From the NCBI RefSeq assembly GCF_001675165.1, contig NZ_LROS01000066.1:113124-177123 (forward strand): 64,000 nucleotides of DNA, written 5' to 3'. This document shows positions 1 to 9,567 of the stretch, in pieces. The DNA comes from Clostridium ragsdalei P11 (GTDB taxonomy: Bacteria; Bacillota; Clostridia; Clostridiales; Clostridiaceae). The translations under genes and the position numbers were made by a program. Every line of letters starts with the position of its first letter. The stretch's first letter is position 1. The notes under the pieces were generated by a model. That model searched no databases, was not told the origin of the DNA, and saw only the letters and a list, made by a program, of their open reading frames with translations.

Positions 1-5
1 ATTAT

Positions 6-1460
6 ATGGAAATTAAAATAAATAGGAAAAGTAAAATTGCTTTATACATTCAAATTGAAAACCAAATAAAAAATATGATTTATTCCAAAATACTTCCTAA
101 AAACTACATATTACCATCTGAAAGACAACTTGCAGATACATTAAAAGTTAATAGAAGTACCGTAATTAAAGCCTATGAAGAGCTCAAAGAAAAAGGTCTC
201 ATTGATTCAAACGCTAGAAGAGGCACTTATATTAGCTTTTACGATAACCATGAAGAAAATGATCATAAAAAGTACTTGTTTTGGGACGAAATATACAGCA
301 AAAGTTCAAATAATAATTTTGACAATACAATAAGTAAAATTATGAATACTGATATCAATAGCAAAATGATTTCCTTTGGTGGTGGTATGCCATCACCAGA
401 TCTATTTCCTCAATTGGAATTTCAGAAAATACAAATTGATTTATTAAAAAATGAAGCAAAGAACATGTTTTTTCAAAGTCCCGTATCTGGAAACAAAGAT
501 TTAAAAAATGAAATTAAAAAACTTATGTTAAATAGAGAAGTTAGAATATCTACAAGTGACATAATTGTTACTTCTGGTTCTCAGCAGGGATTGGATTTAG
601 TTGTAAGAACTTTTGTAAATTATAATGATGTAATATTAGTGGAAAACCCAACGTTCTTTGGAGCTATCCAACTTCTTCAGACACTAGGTGCTAAAATCAT
701 AAGTATTCCTATGGATAAATGCGGCATGAAAGTTGATGTACTAGAATATTTAATTAACGAATTTAACCCAAAATTTATTTATACCATACCAAATTTTCAA
801 AATCCAACAGGAATCACTATGAGTCTTGAAAGAAGATATGACCTCATTAAAATTTCAGAAAAATATGGAATTCCCATAATTGAAGATGATCCCTATGGTG
901 AACTCAGATATGAAGGTAACTATCTTCCGCCTTTAAAAGCATTAGATAAAAGTGGTTACGTAATATATTTAAGTACCTTTTCAAAAGTAATTTCTCTCGG
1001 TTTAAGAGTAGGCTGGATCGCTGCTCCAGAAAGGGTAATAGCTAAACTGAGTTTGTTTAAACAGCTTACGGATTTACATGTAAACACCTTAAGTCAGCAT
1101 ATTATATGTGAATTTTTAAGACAGGGCTATTATAAAAAGCATGTTAAAAAAATAAGAAAAAGCTATTCTCTAAAAAGAGATTTGATGTCTGAAGAACTTA
1201 CAAGCAATATTAAAAGTATAAAGTTTTTTAAACCTGAAGGTGGCTTTTACATTTGGTGTAAGCTTCCAGATAATATTTGCTTAAAGTCACTTTTAAAAAG
1301 ATCTTTAAAAAATGGAGTAAATTATGTCACTGGAAACTCCTTCTACACTAAAAAAGATAAAAAAGGTAATTTTATAAGGTTAAATTTTACTTATCCTAAA
1401 AATGAAGAAATTATAAAAGGTATAAAGTTATTGCAACTTAGTATATCTGAAATAATTTAA
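6..1460 (+). CDS. MocR-type GntR-family regulator with aminotransferase domain
   Basis: Transcription factor of the MocR branch of the GntR family. Residues 1-78 form a winged helix, with the recognition region PSERQLADTLKVNRSTV near residues 37-53. Residues about 115-480 form a fold-type I aminotransferase domain. The PLP-binding signature is complete: NPTG at 266-269, the acidic EDDPYGELRY segment near 293-302 and the Schiff-base lysine K327 in STFSKVISLG. In this family the domain usually senses PLP or an amino compound rather than catalysing transamination. The length of 484 residues is normal. The ATG lies only 6 bases into the window, so an upstream ribosome site cannot be judged. The racemase gene follows immediately, which suggests an amino-acid-related effector; that is inference. 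Confidence 0.9.
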   Translation: MEIKINRKSKIALYIQIENQIKNMIYSKILPKNYILPSERQLADTLKVNRSTVIKAYEELKEKGLIDSNARRGTYISFYDNHEENDHKKYLFWDEIYSKSSNNNFDNTISKIMNTDINSKMISFGGGMPSPDLFPQLEFQKIQIDLLKNEAKNMFFQSPVSGNKDLKNEIKKLMLNREVRISTSDIIVTSGSQQGLDLVVRTFVNYNDVILVENPTFFGAIQLLQTLGAKIISIPMDKCGMKVDVLEYLINEFNPKFIYTIPNFQNPTGITMSLERRYDLIKISEKYGIPIIEDDPYGELRYEGNYLPPLKALDKSGYVIYLSTFSKVISLGLRVGWIAAPERVIAKLSLFKQLTDLHVNTLSQHIICEFLRQGYYKKHVKKIRKSYSLKRDLMSEELTSNIKSIKFFKPEGGFYIWCKLPDNICLKSLLKRSLKNGVNYVTGNSFYTKKDKKGNFIRLNFTYPKNEEIIKGIKLLQLSISEII

Positions 1461-1474
1461 AGGAGATGTTTAAA

Positions 1475-2167
1475 TTGAAAAAAATTGGTTTAATAGGCGG
1501 TATGAGTTTTGAATCCACTTTGGAATATTACAGAATTATAAATGAAACTGTTAAAAAGACTTTAGGGGGACTTCATTCAGCTGAATGTATATTATATTCG
1601 GTAGACTTTAATGAAATAGAAATTCTTCAACATCAAAATAAGTGGGAGGAATTATCAAATATAATGGTTAATGCTGCTCAAAGTCTTAAAAAAGGTGGCG
1701 CTGATTTTATCATAATATGTACCAATACAATGCATAAACTAGCCCCTAATATAGAAAGTAAAGTTGGAATCAAGGTTTTACATATAGCAGAAGCTACAGG
1801 TAAAAAAATAATTGAAAAACATATAAAAACTGTAGGACTCCTCGGAACAAAATTTACTATGGAAGAGGATTTTTATAAAAAAGTGCTAAAAGATAAATTC
1901 AATATAAACGTAAGTATTCCAGATGAAAATGACAGAGAAGTTATTCACCAAATCATATACAATGAATTATGCAAAGGTATAATAAAGGGTTCATCAAGAG
2001 AAAAATATAAAAAAATAATAAATAAGTTATGTTTAAATGGTGCTGAGGGAATAGTTCTTGGCTGCACTGAAATACCACTTTTGATAAAACAAGAGGATGT
2101 AAACATTCCAATATTTGATACAACAGCAATTCATGCTGTTTCTGCTGTTGAGTTTGCCTTAGATTAA
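1475..2167 (+). CDS. Aspartate/glutamate racemase family protein
   Basis: Cofactor-independent amino acid racemase of the Asp/Glu/hydantoin racemase family. The open frame begins at an ATG at 1466, but that ATG abuts the ribosome site AGGAG at 1461-1465. A TTG at 1475, nine bases downstream of the site, gives the usual N-terminus MKKIGLIGGMSFEST and is the better start. The two catalytic cysteines are visible in CTNTMH (C85 counted from the ATG) and GCTEIPLL (C200). The gene starts about 14 bases after the MocR gene ends, so the two are probably co-transcribed. Substrate (aspartate, glutamate or another amino acid) cannot be decided from sequence. Confidence 0.88.
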   Translation: MKKIGLIGGMSFESTLEYYRIINETVKKTLGGLHSAECILYSVDFNEIEILQHQNKWEELSNIMVNAAQSLKKGGADFIIICTNTMHKLAPNIESKVGIKVLHIAEATGKKIIEKHIKTVGLLGTKFTMEEDFYKKVLKDKFNINVSIPDENDREVIHQIIYNELCKGIIKGSSREKYKKIINKLCLNGAEGIVLGCTEIPLLIKQEDVNIPIFDTTAIHAVSAVEFALD

Positions 2168-2197
2168 ATGACATAGACAAAATCTATTATTTACAGA

Positions 2198-2461
2198 CTC
2201 AACTTTCGCAGTTTAAAAACTTTGCGAAGCAAAGCTTCGCAAGTTAAGAATTAATAATGAAAAATTAATAGTGAAGGATGATTTTTAGCTATCGCCAAAA
2301 ATCTTTAAATTTATATAGATTAGGAATGTTCCGCTTTAGCGAAACGAGTAGTGAAAATCTTAATCAAAGATTTTTTGTAGTGTAACGTAAAAAAATCCAC
2401 ATTAACTATTAATTCTTCATTCTTAACTATTAATTAAAAATATTGCGACGCAATATTTTTA
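2198..2461. repeat. Family A repeat, copy A1 (right end lost)
   Basis: First of four copies of an AT-rich, long imperfect palindrome. It begins with the terminal sequence CTCAACTTTCGCA seen at the intact copy A2. It includes the GCGAAGC-aaa-GCTTCGC hairpin, a central CGCTTTAGCG hairpin, and an end hairpin with arms AAAAATATTGC/GCAATATTTTT at about 2436-2461. The right terminal repeat found in A2 is missing here. It fills most of the 359-base gap between the racemase and the convergent MFS gene; no gene is visible in the gap. Confidence 0.75.
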
Positions 2462-2526
2462 CATTATGTCCATGACAACAATATCAAAATTTTCTCAGAC
2501 AATGGTAATATAACTATATCAGGCAA

Positions 2527-3972
2527 CTAATTTGTTTTAACTACAGCATTCTCACATGATACTGCAGACTTTCCTCGCACAAATGACAATACTATTGCTG
2601 CTATAACACATATTGCTGCCACAATACATGTAACCTTAGTTGAAAAGCTAAATTCTGCCTGCCATAATAATGTACTTTTCAGCCCCTTTGATATAAATGT
2701 AGGTGCTGACTTATTCATGCTAAAAGCAATAAGTGCTGCAGAAATTGCCTCCCCTGACATCATTCCAAAAGTTCTCATTGTCCCAAGAGCTGCCGATGCA
2801 ACTCCCCTTCTATCTGCAGTTACACTTCCCATTACTGCACTAGTATTGGGAGTTTGAAAAAGTCCTCCCCCAAAACCATATATAAAGAAAACTACAGTTA
2901 ACATCCAAATTGGTGTTGAAGCATTAAATCCTCCAACGAATAAGGTAGCTAATGACATTACTGCAAGTCCAATACATCCTATATATCGGCTATCAAAATT
3001 ATCTGAGATTGCACCACTTAACGGAGCTGCTATAATCATAGCTATTGACATAGGTAACATCATTACTCCAGACATAAAAGGAGTAAGCATTCTCATCTCT
3101 TGCAAATAATAGGGAGCTAGAAAAACTAAAATAAATTCTCCCATGTAAAAAAACATAGCTGCAAAGGTACTTCCTGTAAAAACTTTATTTTTAAAAAGCT
3201 CCATATTAAGTATTGGATGCTTAGATTTCTTTTCAAATGCAATAAATAATATGAGTACAAAAATACCTCCTAAAAGAGAAACAATACTTCCAATATTAAA
3301 ATAAGACTTACTCAAAAGGTTTAATGGAAGTAATATTAAAAAGATCGCAGCAATAATTAATGTACTCCCTGCAAAATCAAACTGAACTTCATTTCTTCTT
3401 TTATCATCTTTTTTAATAACTTTAATAGCTAATATAGAAACAACTATACCGATTGGAACATTTATAAAAAATATACTGCTCCAACCTGCCCTAGAAGCCA
3501 TAAGTCCTCCTAATGCTGGACCTGTACAAACAGCTATAGCTACCGAAATAGCTATCATTCCTAAGGATTTTCCCCTATTTTTAGGGTCTACTGCATCAAT
3601 TATAATTGGACTTCCACTGGAAGAAATCATAGAAGCTCCAATTGCTTGAGTAATTCTAAAAACAATCAACATGACAATAGACGTTGATAGCGCACAAAAA
3701 AGAGAACTTATTGTAAATAAGATTAAACCAGCTACATAAATTTTCTTATGACCAAACATATCAGAAAGTCTTCCAAATGTAAGCTGTGTTGCACCAAGCA
3801 CCATTAAGTAACCTACTATTATCCATTCTATAGACGACATACTTGCATGAAAATACGACTGCATAATTGGCAGCGCAGTATTTACAACATTTATATCAAA
3901 ACTAGATATAAACGTACCAAGCATAATTATAATTACTGTACTTATTCCCGTTTTACTTTTCACTGAATTCAT
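2527..3972 (-). CDS. MFS multidrug exporter, DHA2 (14-TM) type
   Basis: Membrane drug:proton antiporter of the EmrB/QacA type. The 481-residue protein is hydrophobic throughout, consistent with 14 membrane helices. It shows the motif-A-like loop GRLSDMFGHKKIYVAGL after helix 2 and the motif-C region GPALGGLMA in helix 5. The ATG at 3972 is preceded by GGAGG at 3981-3985 with 8 bases spacing; the longer frame starting at a TTG at 3987 begins inside that ribosome site. It is divergent from a tetR gene 166 bases away, the classic arrangement for an exporter repressed by its neighbour. The transported compound is unknown. Confidence 0.9.
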   Translation of the reverse strand: MNSVKSKTGISTVIIIMLGTFISSFDINVVNTALPIMQSYFHASMSSIEWIIVGYLMVLGATQLTFGRLSDMFGHKKIYVAGLILFTISSLFCALSTSIVMLIVFRITQAIGASMISSSGSPIIIDAVDPKNRGKSLGMIAISVAIAVCTGPALGGLMASRAGWSSIFFINVPIGIVVSILAIKVIKKDDKRRNEVQFDFAGSTLIIAAIFLILLPLNLLSKSYFNIGSIVSLLGGIFVLILFIAFEKKSKHPILNMELFKNKVFTGSTFAAMFFYMGEFILVFLAPYYLQEMRMLTPFMSGVMMLPMSIAMIIAAPLSGAISDNFDSRYIGCIGLAVMSLATLFVGGFNASTPIWMLTVVFFIYGFGGGLFQTPNTSAVMGSVTADRRGVASAALGTMRTFGMMSGEAISAALIAFSMNKSAPTFISKGLKSTLLWQAEFSFSTKVTCIVAAICVIAAIVLSFVRGKSAVSCENAVVKTN

Positions 3973-4086
3973 ATTTATAACCTCCAAATCAGAATGTGAA
4001 TGTTTATTCTTGTTTATGTTGATTATATTACGCCAATTTTATCCATAAGTCAATATATAAATAAGAACTTTTATTCATATTTTTTA

Positions 4087-4115
4087 TTGACAACCTATTA
4101 CTATTTCTTTAAAAT
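4087..4115 (+). promoter_or_regulatory. Sigma-A-type promoter for the tetR gene
   Basis: TTGACA at 4087-4092 and TAAAAT at 4110-4115 are separated by exactly 17 bases and lie about 25 bases before the TetR start codon. The rest of the divergent intergenic region is AT-rich, with short GAAT/ATTC inverted motifs near 4000-4015 and 4066-4078 that could be TetR half-sites, but no clear long palindrome was seen. Confidence 0.7.
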
Positions 4116-4138
4116 GTTGATATAAGGGATGTGATAAC

Positions 4139-4777
4139 ATGATAAATGAACGTAAAGTAAGAGAACCGCAGCAAAAAAGAAGTATAGAAAAAAAAGATAA
4201 AATACTTAAGGCTGGCTATAAATTAATTTGTAAAAATGGGTATTACAAGACAACAACCTCAGAAATAGCAGCTGAGGCTGGTGTTTCAATAGGATGTCTT
4301 TATTCTTACTTTAGAGATAAGCATACTATTTTTTTAGATATTCTTAAAAAATATCAGGCACAATTTGATAAGCTTCGAGATGAATTTATGAATAAAATGT
4401 TGCTTTTTAAATCACCAGAAGAATGTTTCCGTGAATTCATGTTAATACTTATAGATATTCATGATAAGTCTGTGGATTTTCAAAGAGAAGTAAAAACACT
4501 TTACTATTATGATCCAGAAGTTGCAGCACTTTCAGATGAACAAAGAAAAAAGGTACAAGATGCCGCACTCTATTCTATAAAATTATATAAGGAATACATT
4601 GATGTAGATGACTATGAAGCTGCCGCCATAGTTACATCACTTATTATAAATTCTGTAGTAGACGATGTTTCTTTTTATAAAAGCTCAATTGACAGGAATC
4701 GTATTTTAGATGAAACTGTTAAAGCTTTATGTAGATATTTAAAAATGAAACCAATAAATCACTTAAATAAGTACTAA
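4139..4777 (+). CDS. TetR/AcrR-family transcriptional regulator
   Basis: Repressor-type regulator of 212 residues. The N-terminal helix-turn-helix is typical: ILKAGYKLICKNGYYKTTTS, then EIAAEAGVSIGCLYSYF, then RDKHTIFLDIL (about residues 22-68). The C-terminal ligand-binding half is divergent, as usual for the family. Divergent orientation to the MFS exporter suggests that it controls that exporter and itself in response to an exported compound. Its own promoter is recognisable just upstream. Start supported by an AGGGATGTG ribosome site. Confidence 0.88.
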   Translation: MINERKVREPQQKRSIEKKDKILKAGYKLICKNGYYKTTTSEIAAEAGVSIGCLYSYFRDKHTIFLDILKKYQAQFDKLRDEFMNKMLLFKSPEECFREFMLILIDIHDKSVDFQREVKTLYYYDPEVAALSDEQRKKVQDAALYSIKLYKEYIDVDDYEAAAIVTSLIINSVVDDVSFYKSSIDRNRILDETVKALCRYLKMKPINHLNKY

Positions 4778-4808
4778 TACCTGCCATTATAGCTAAAATA
4801 GCAGGTAT
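4777..4808 (+). terminator. Stem-loop after tetR
   Basis: ATACCTGC at 4777-4784 pairs with GCAGGTAT at 4801-4808 just after the tetR stop codon. It sits between convergent genes. The following T-run is weak, so termination efficiency is uncertain. Confidence 0.5.
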
Positions 4809-4829
4809 AGATCCTCTTATTTGAAGATT

Positions 4830-6041
4830 TTATCCTCTACCACAACATTTTTTATACTTCTTTCCACTTCCACAAGGACAAGGATCATTTCTTCCTATCT
4901 TTTTTTTGTTAACTACAGTAGAGGAACTAAGTTCCGCTGGAGTATATCCTTTTATAATCCACTGCCTTATATTATTAGCAAATTTAATAACTTCACTTCC
5001 AATAAAACTTGATTCATTAACATTTGAAAGCTGAAAGTTACTTAAGAAATCTGAAATAGCCTCAGAAATTTTTTCATTATTTTTAATATCTGCCTCTAAG
5101 GAAAATATTAAATCTTCTGCTACATCAACATCTATATCAAAATTATTTATTAAAAAGCTATAAAATCTCTTATATGCTTTTGTTTTATCCTGAAAATCTG
5201 CTCTTGCCGCTGCCAACAATTCTTCTTTTTTGAAAGGATAAAAATCCAGATCAATTCTTTTATGCTGCTTTAAAAATATAGCATCCACATTATCAACTAA
5301 AGCATCATTACCTATATTTCCATCATACTCAAATTCATTATAATAAGCTGCTCCATTTTCTAGTACAACTTTAAGATCCATACTTGATAAATCAAAATCA
5401 ATATATTTTTTTATCAATTGCTTAAAATCATCAATGTGAATAACACCATAATAATTGCACATTCCCCAAAATAATTTTATAACTTGTCCGTTATTTTCCA
5501 TTCTATCTCTCAAACTTTTGTTATCTTTATTTAAAACTATTTTTTGCAATTCTTCTGGCATAATAATGACATCTTCTCCATTTAGTATTCCCGTAAAAAG
5601 AAATGCCATATCCCTAAAATAACCAATATCATTTATTTGTATATTTGTATATCGAACTTTACAAAATTTTTTTCTTGCAAGATCAATTAAGAATTCAAAT
5701 CTTTCAACATCTATATTTTCTATAAGGAAATGTACCTTTTCCTCATAGAATTCTAATATTCTATTTTTTAGTTCCTCTTTCTTTAGACTTGAAATTTTAT
5801 TTATATAGAGATTTCTTGCTATATTCAGCAATTCAGCTTTTGTTAGTCTATTTAAATGATATTCCAGTGAAAAATCTTCTTCAATAGGCTTCCAACTTTT
5901 AAGTTCTTTTTTTAATTCAGATTTTATTATCTCGTCTTCATCTTCATAAGAAAAATTCTCAAGTTCATCTTCCTTTCTTACACCTGCAATTTTACTTGCC
6001 TCATTTGTTTTTAAATATGTATTATCTTTAGTTTCTTTCAA
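4830..6041 (-). CDS. SEC-C motif-containing protein
   Basis: Protein of about 403 residues ending in a perfect SEC-C zinc-binding tail, [21 protein letters not shown] without its last residue, the same module that ends SecA and many uncharacterised proteins. The remainder is lysine- and glutamate-rich and predicted helical, with an SAP-like stretch ([20 protein letters not shown], about residues 70-90). No catalytic motif is visible. The GTG at 6053 overlaps the ribosome site AAGAGG; a TTG at 6041, 11 bases after it, is the more likely start. Function unknown; SEC-C tails commonly bind zinc and mediate protein or ribosome contacts. Confidence 0.8.
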   Translation of the reverse strand: MKETKDNTYLKTNEASKIAGVRKEDELENFSYEDEDEIIKSELKKELKSWKPIEEDFSLEYHLNRLTKAELLNIARNLYINKISSLKKEELKNRILEFYEEKVHFLIENIDVERFEFLIDLARKKFCKVRYTNIQINDIGYFRDMAFLFTGILNGEDVIIMPEELQKIVLNKDNKSLRDRMENNGQVIKLFWGMCNYYGVIHIDDFKQLIKKYIDFDLSSMDLKVVLENGAAYYNEFEYDGNIGNDALVDNVDAIFLKQHKRIDLDFYPFKKEELLAAARADFQDKTKAYKRFYSFLINNFDIDVDVAEDLIFSLEADIKNNEKISEAISDFLSNFQLSNVNESSFIGSEVIKFANNIRQWIIKGYTPAELSSSTVVNKKKIGRNDPCPCGSGKKYKKCCGRG

Positions 6042-6185
6042 TATATACAACACCTCTTAAAAATTTATAAATTAAATTTACTACACCATCATATGTCTTT
6101 ACCTGAAAATTTTATATCATTTATAGAAATAATGCAACATTCTCCTTTATTCCTCTCATTCACAAAATATTTATTGAATTAATTT

Positions 6186-6548
6186 TTATTTACTAAAAAT
6201 TAATTTAACAGCTATTAACATCATTAAAATTCCAAATAATTTTCTCATAGTATCTACTGGTATGACATGAGACATTTTAGCACCTAAAACTGACCCTATA
6301 ACTAAAAATATACATATTAATATTCCTGCTTGAACATCAACATGACCTTCTTTGTAATAGTCTATAAATGCAAGTATGCCTACTGGAGGTAATAAAATTG
6401 CAAGAGATGTGCCCTGGGCTTTTAACTGGGTGAATCCACATAGATAAATTAATGCAGGTACTATTATAATTCCGCCACCTATACCAAATAACCCACTTAA
6501 AATACCTGCAATACAACCTATAACAATAAATAAAATAATATTATTCAT
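6186..6548 (-). CDS. Half-size TauE/SafE family membrane transporter
   Basis: Small (120-residue) integral membrane protein of the TauE/SafE sulfite/sulfur-anion exporter family. The signature GILSGLFGIGGGIIIVPAL occupies about residues 13-31, followed by three more hydrophobic segments. Typical family members are near 250 residues with two such halves; this is a single half that would need to dimerise or pair with another half. ATG at 6548 follows GGAGG; the longer frame up to 6602 has no ribosome site. It lies downstream of the CoA-disulfide reductase fusion on the same strand, consistent with export of a sulfur anion, which is inference. Confidence 0.82.
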   Translation of the reverse strand: MNNIILFIVIGCIAGILSGLFGIGGGIIIVPALIYLCGFTQLKAQGTSLAILLPPVGILAFIDYYKEGHVDVQAGILICIFLVIGSVLGAKMSHVIPVDTMRKLFGILMMLIAVKLIFSK

Positions 6549-6645
6549 TACTTTTAACCTCCATATTTTGTTATATACTATTGCAATACAATTACGTCCC
6601 ACACTTATTTCAATCCATAATTAATTTTCAATTCTACTTTCATAT

Positions 6646-6830
6646 TTTATCCGATAACTAACCATTTTAATATTCCAACTTTTTCAAGTATATCTCTGAG
6701 CAGTTACATCACTGGATAACAATTTTTCATGAAGAATAAAATCTTCTTATATGCTGAAACACTAAAAGGTTTGTTAATAAGCATCAGATGGAGTTTTTAA
6801 CTCCATCTGATGCTTAAAAATCTGTTTATA
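6646..6830 (-). repeat. Family B structured repeat, copy B1 (degenerate)
   Basis: Copy of the multi-hairpin repeat B, with a preserved 16-bp-arm hairpin (AAGCATCAGATGGAGT at 6779-6794 with ACTCCATCTGATGCTT at 6800-6815). The rest, from a TTTATCCGATAAC-like end near 6646, has drifted. The edge sequence TAAACAGA supplies the stop codon of the CoA-disulfide reductase fusion, and the hairpin lies directly after it, where a terminator is expected. Confidence 0.8.
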
Positions 6831-9345
6831 TAAATAGGTTAACGTTAGAGTCTTCTGCTTCTCCTAGATAGTATCCTACACCACCTACTTTAACTCCATC
6901 TATTAGCTCTTCTTGTTTAAGTCCCATTACATCCATACTCATCTGACATGCAACTATTTCTATTCCACTGTCAATAGCTGCTTTAATTAGCTCATCCAAT
7001 GAAGAAACATTTTTATTTCTCATTACCATTTTCATCATTTTTGTACCCATACCAAGCATATTCATTTTGGAAAGTTTTAACCTTTTAGCTCCTCTCGGCA
7101 TCATAAAGCCAAACATCTTATCCATGAATCCCTTTGAAACACTAACTTTTTCATGCTTTCTTAAAATATTAAGTCCCCAGAAGGTAAAAAACATTGTAAC
7201 CTTTTTACCCATAGCCGCTGCTCCGTTAGCTATTATAAAGGACGCTAAAGCTTTATCCAAATCTCCACTAAACACAACTAATGTTTTATTGTCTTTCTGT
7301 GCAATGGTAGCATTATTAACTGAATTATTATTTGAAACTGCTTGTTTTTTATTACCTTTTCTTATAAAAGCTATTATATTACCTTTATCTTTTTCTCTGC
7401 TAAGGAGGTCATTATTAGTTCTTTCACACCAAGATTTTATATCCTCATAAAATCCCTGATCTGATGCCATTACCTTTAATACTTCTCCTTCTTTCATATC
7501 CTGTATATTACTATTAACACGCATTAAAGGTCCTGGGCAGCATATTCCACAAGCATCAAGGTTTTTGTCAAATTCTCCTTTTTTATATGCTTCATCAGCT
7601 TCTTTATATTCATTTAAATTGCTCTCTAAACTTACATTAGATTTTCTCCCTCTTAAATCCATAGAACCGCCTTCACCACTATTATTCATTACAACATCTC
7701 TTGGTTTAAACTTACTCATAGTATAGGTTTTATATCCACCTGTTAGATTTTTCACTTTAAATCCATTTGCTCTTAAAATTCTTGCAGCTATATACCCTCT
7801 AAGTCCTACCTGACAATAAACTAATATTTCTTTACTTTTATCCAGTTCATTCATTCTAGCCCTTATATCTTCTGAAGATATATTTATAGACCCTTCTATG
7901 CTGCCACCGCTGTATTCTAATTCAGTCCTCACATCAACAAGCTGTGTTTTATCCTTATCTCTATTATCTATATCCTCTGAAAGTATTACTTCATCTTTGC
8001 CGCTTAAAACGTTTTCTGCAATAAATCCAGCCATATTTACAGGATCTTTAGCTGAAGAATAAGGCGGCGCATATGCAAGTTCCAATTCTGTTAAATCATA
8101 AACCGTTCCACCAAGCCTCATAGTAACAGCTATATCATCAATTCTTTTATCTACCCCAGCATATCCAAAGGCTTGAGCTCCTAGTATCTTTCCTTCATCG
8201 TTGAAAATAAGCTTCATTGTCATTGGTGCTGCACCTGGGTAGTAGCCAGCACTTGAATTAGGATGAAGGTATATAGCCTTATATGGTATGTTCTTTGATT
8301 TTAATGTTCTCTCGTTGTTCCCTGTGCTTGAACCTGTCAATCCAAATACTTTAATAATTGCTGTTCCCATTGTTCCTTTATAAATTGAATTTAAACCACA
8401 TATATTATCTGCTGCAATCCTTCCCTGCTTATTTGCTGGTCCAGCAAGTGCAATAGCAGTTTTACTTTCATTTACAAAATCAACTACTTCAATAGCATCT
8501 CCTACTGCATACACCCCTTCCACTTTAGTTTCCATTTTATTATTTACTATTATATGACCTTTAGGTCCAAACTCTATTCCTGAATCCTTTAAAAAGGCAG
8601 TATCCGGTTTTACTCCTATAGCAAGTATAATCATATCTGCATACAAAATTTCCCCACTGTTTAGAATTACATTTACTCCTGTTCCATCTTCTTTAAATTC
8701 CTTAACCCCGTCATTTAATACAATTCCTACGCCGTTATCCTCTAATTCTTTCTCTGCAAAAGTTACCATTTCTGAATCAAAAGGTGCTAATATGTGTGGT
8801 GCCGCTTCAACTAAAGCTGTATTTAAGCCTCTTTCTTTAAGATTCTCAGCCATTTCAACTCCTATATATCCTCCACCAATAACAATTGCATTCTTTATAT
8901 TTTCTTTATCAACATACTCTTTTATTTTGTCTGTATCAGGGAGGTTTCTTAGTGTAAATATCTTGTCACTTTGTATTCCAGGAATAGGGGGTTTAATAGG
9001 AGTTGCCCCAGGTGATAAAATTAAATAATCATAGTTTTCTTCATACTCTCCCTTGTCTTTACTACTAACCTTTACTTTTTTACTTTTACTATCTACTGTT
9101 ATTACTTCACTATTTACCCTAACATCAATATTAAGACTTGCCTTCATGGCCTCAGGAGTTTGTACTAACAGCTTTTCTCTCTCTTTTATAGTTTCTCCAA
9201 TATAGTAAGGTAATCCACAATTTGCAAAAGATATATATTCACCTTTTTCAAACAATATTATTTCTGCACTTTCATCAAGTCTTCTGAGTCTAGCAGCAGC
9301 TGATGCTCCTCCAGCTACTCCTCCAACTATCACTATTTTTTTCAT
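6826..9345 (-). CDS. CoA-disulfide reductase / rhodanese / TusA / DsrE four-domain fusion
   Basis: Flavoprotein (839 residues) that should act on CoA-disulfide or CoA-persulfide and pass sulfane sulfur between its own domains. In order: NAD(P)H:FAD oxidoreductase (1 to about 440) with GGVAGGASAAARLRRL and the single redox cysteine C43 in FANCGLPYYIG typical of CoADR; rhodanese (about 460-550) with active-site C511 in VYCQVGLRG; TusA/SirA-like (about 590-660) with C602-C603-P-G-P; DsrE/DsrF-like domain (about 690-839) with a late cysteine in VACQMSMDVMG. The ATG at 9345 follows GGAGG; the TTG at 9360 starts inside that site. An operator-like element lies upstream at 9511-9532. The stop codon lies in a repeat B edge. 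The domain set indicates polysulfide or persulfide metabolism. Confidence 0.93.
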   Translation of the reverse strand: MKKIVIVGGVAGGASAAARLRRLDESAEIILFEKGEYISFANCGLPYYIGETIKEREKLLVQTPEAMKASLNIDVRVNSEVITVDSKSKKVKVSSKDKGEYEENYDYLILSPGATPIKPPIPGIQSDKIFTLRNLPDTDKIKEYVDKENIKNAIVIGGGYIGVEMAENLKERGLNTALVEAAPHILAPFDSEMVTFAEKELEDNGVGIVLNDGVKEFKEDGTGVNVILNSGEILYADMIILAIGVKPDTAFLKDSGIEFGPKGHIIVNNKMETKVEGVYAVGDAIEVVDFVNESKTAIALAGPANKQGRIAADNICGLNSIYKGTMGTAIIKVFGLTGSSTGNNERTLKSKNIPYKAIYLHPNSSAGYYPGAAPMTMKLIFNDEGKILGAQAFGYAGVDKRIDDIAVTMRLGGTVYDLTELELAYAPPYSSAKDPVNMAGFIAENVLSGKDEVILSEDIDNRDKDKTQLVDVRTELEYSGGSIEGSINISSEDIRARMNELDKSKEILVYCQVGLRGYIAARILRANGFKVKNLTGGYKTYTMSKFKPRDVVMNNSGEGGSMDLRGRKSNVSLESNLNEYKEADEAYKKGEFDKNLDACGICCPGPLMRVNSNIQDMKEGEVLKVMASDQGFYEDIKSWCERTNNDLLSREKDKGNIIAFIRKGNKKQAVSNNNSVNNATIAQKDNKTLVVFSGDLDKALASFIIANGAAAMGKKVTMFFTFWGLNILRKHEKVSVSKGFMDKMFGFMMPRGAKRLKLSKMNMLGMGTKMMKMVMRNKNVSSLDELIKAAIDSGIEIVACQMSMDVMGLKQEELIDGVKVGGVGYYLGEAEDSNVNLFI

Positions 9346-9510
9346 ATATATTTCCTCCAATCATTACATTCTCCGTTATCTAAAAGACCTTTTTATATAC
9401 AATCAAATGTGCTAATAATTTAAGTATCTTAGCAGTTGCATTATATCTATTAAAATTCTTATCTATAATTTTTCCCTTCTATTCAAATATCATGTATGAT
9501 ATTGTATTTA

Positions 9511-9532
9511 TATATTGAGATATAGCGATATA
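9511..9532. promoter_or_regulatory. Imperfect palindrome, putative ArsR-type operator upstream of the CoADR fusion
   Basis: TATATTGAGATATAGCGATATA matches itself on the other strand at 8 of 11 paired positions. Its right half TATAGCGATATA differs by one base from the arm TATAGCAATATA of the perfect palindrome at 10539-10570. The surrounding stretch 9361-9567 contains no gene. Confidence 0.5.
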
Positions 9533-9567
9533 ACTATCATAATTTTTACTAAAACAGATCTTTTTCA

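Noticed and set aside
1953..2180. Minus-strand frame overlapping the racemase end
   Set aside because: Low-complexity antisense frame running into repeat A1; no ribosome site.
4830..6041. SEC-C tail as a sign of a SecA paralogue
   Set aside because: No DEAD-type motor motifs are present; only the C-terminal zinc module is shared.
7067..7450. Plus-strand frame of 127 codons opposite the CoADR fusion
   Set aside because: Antisense shadow of a well-supported gene, without ribosome site or family resemblance. The same reasoning removed the other long antisense frames.
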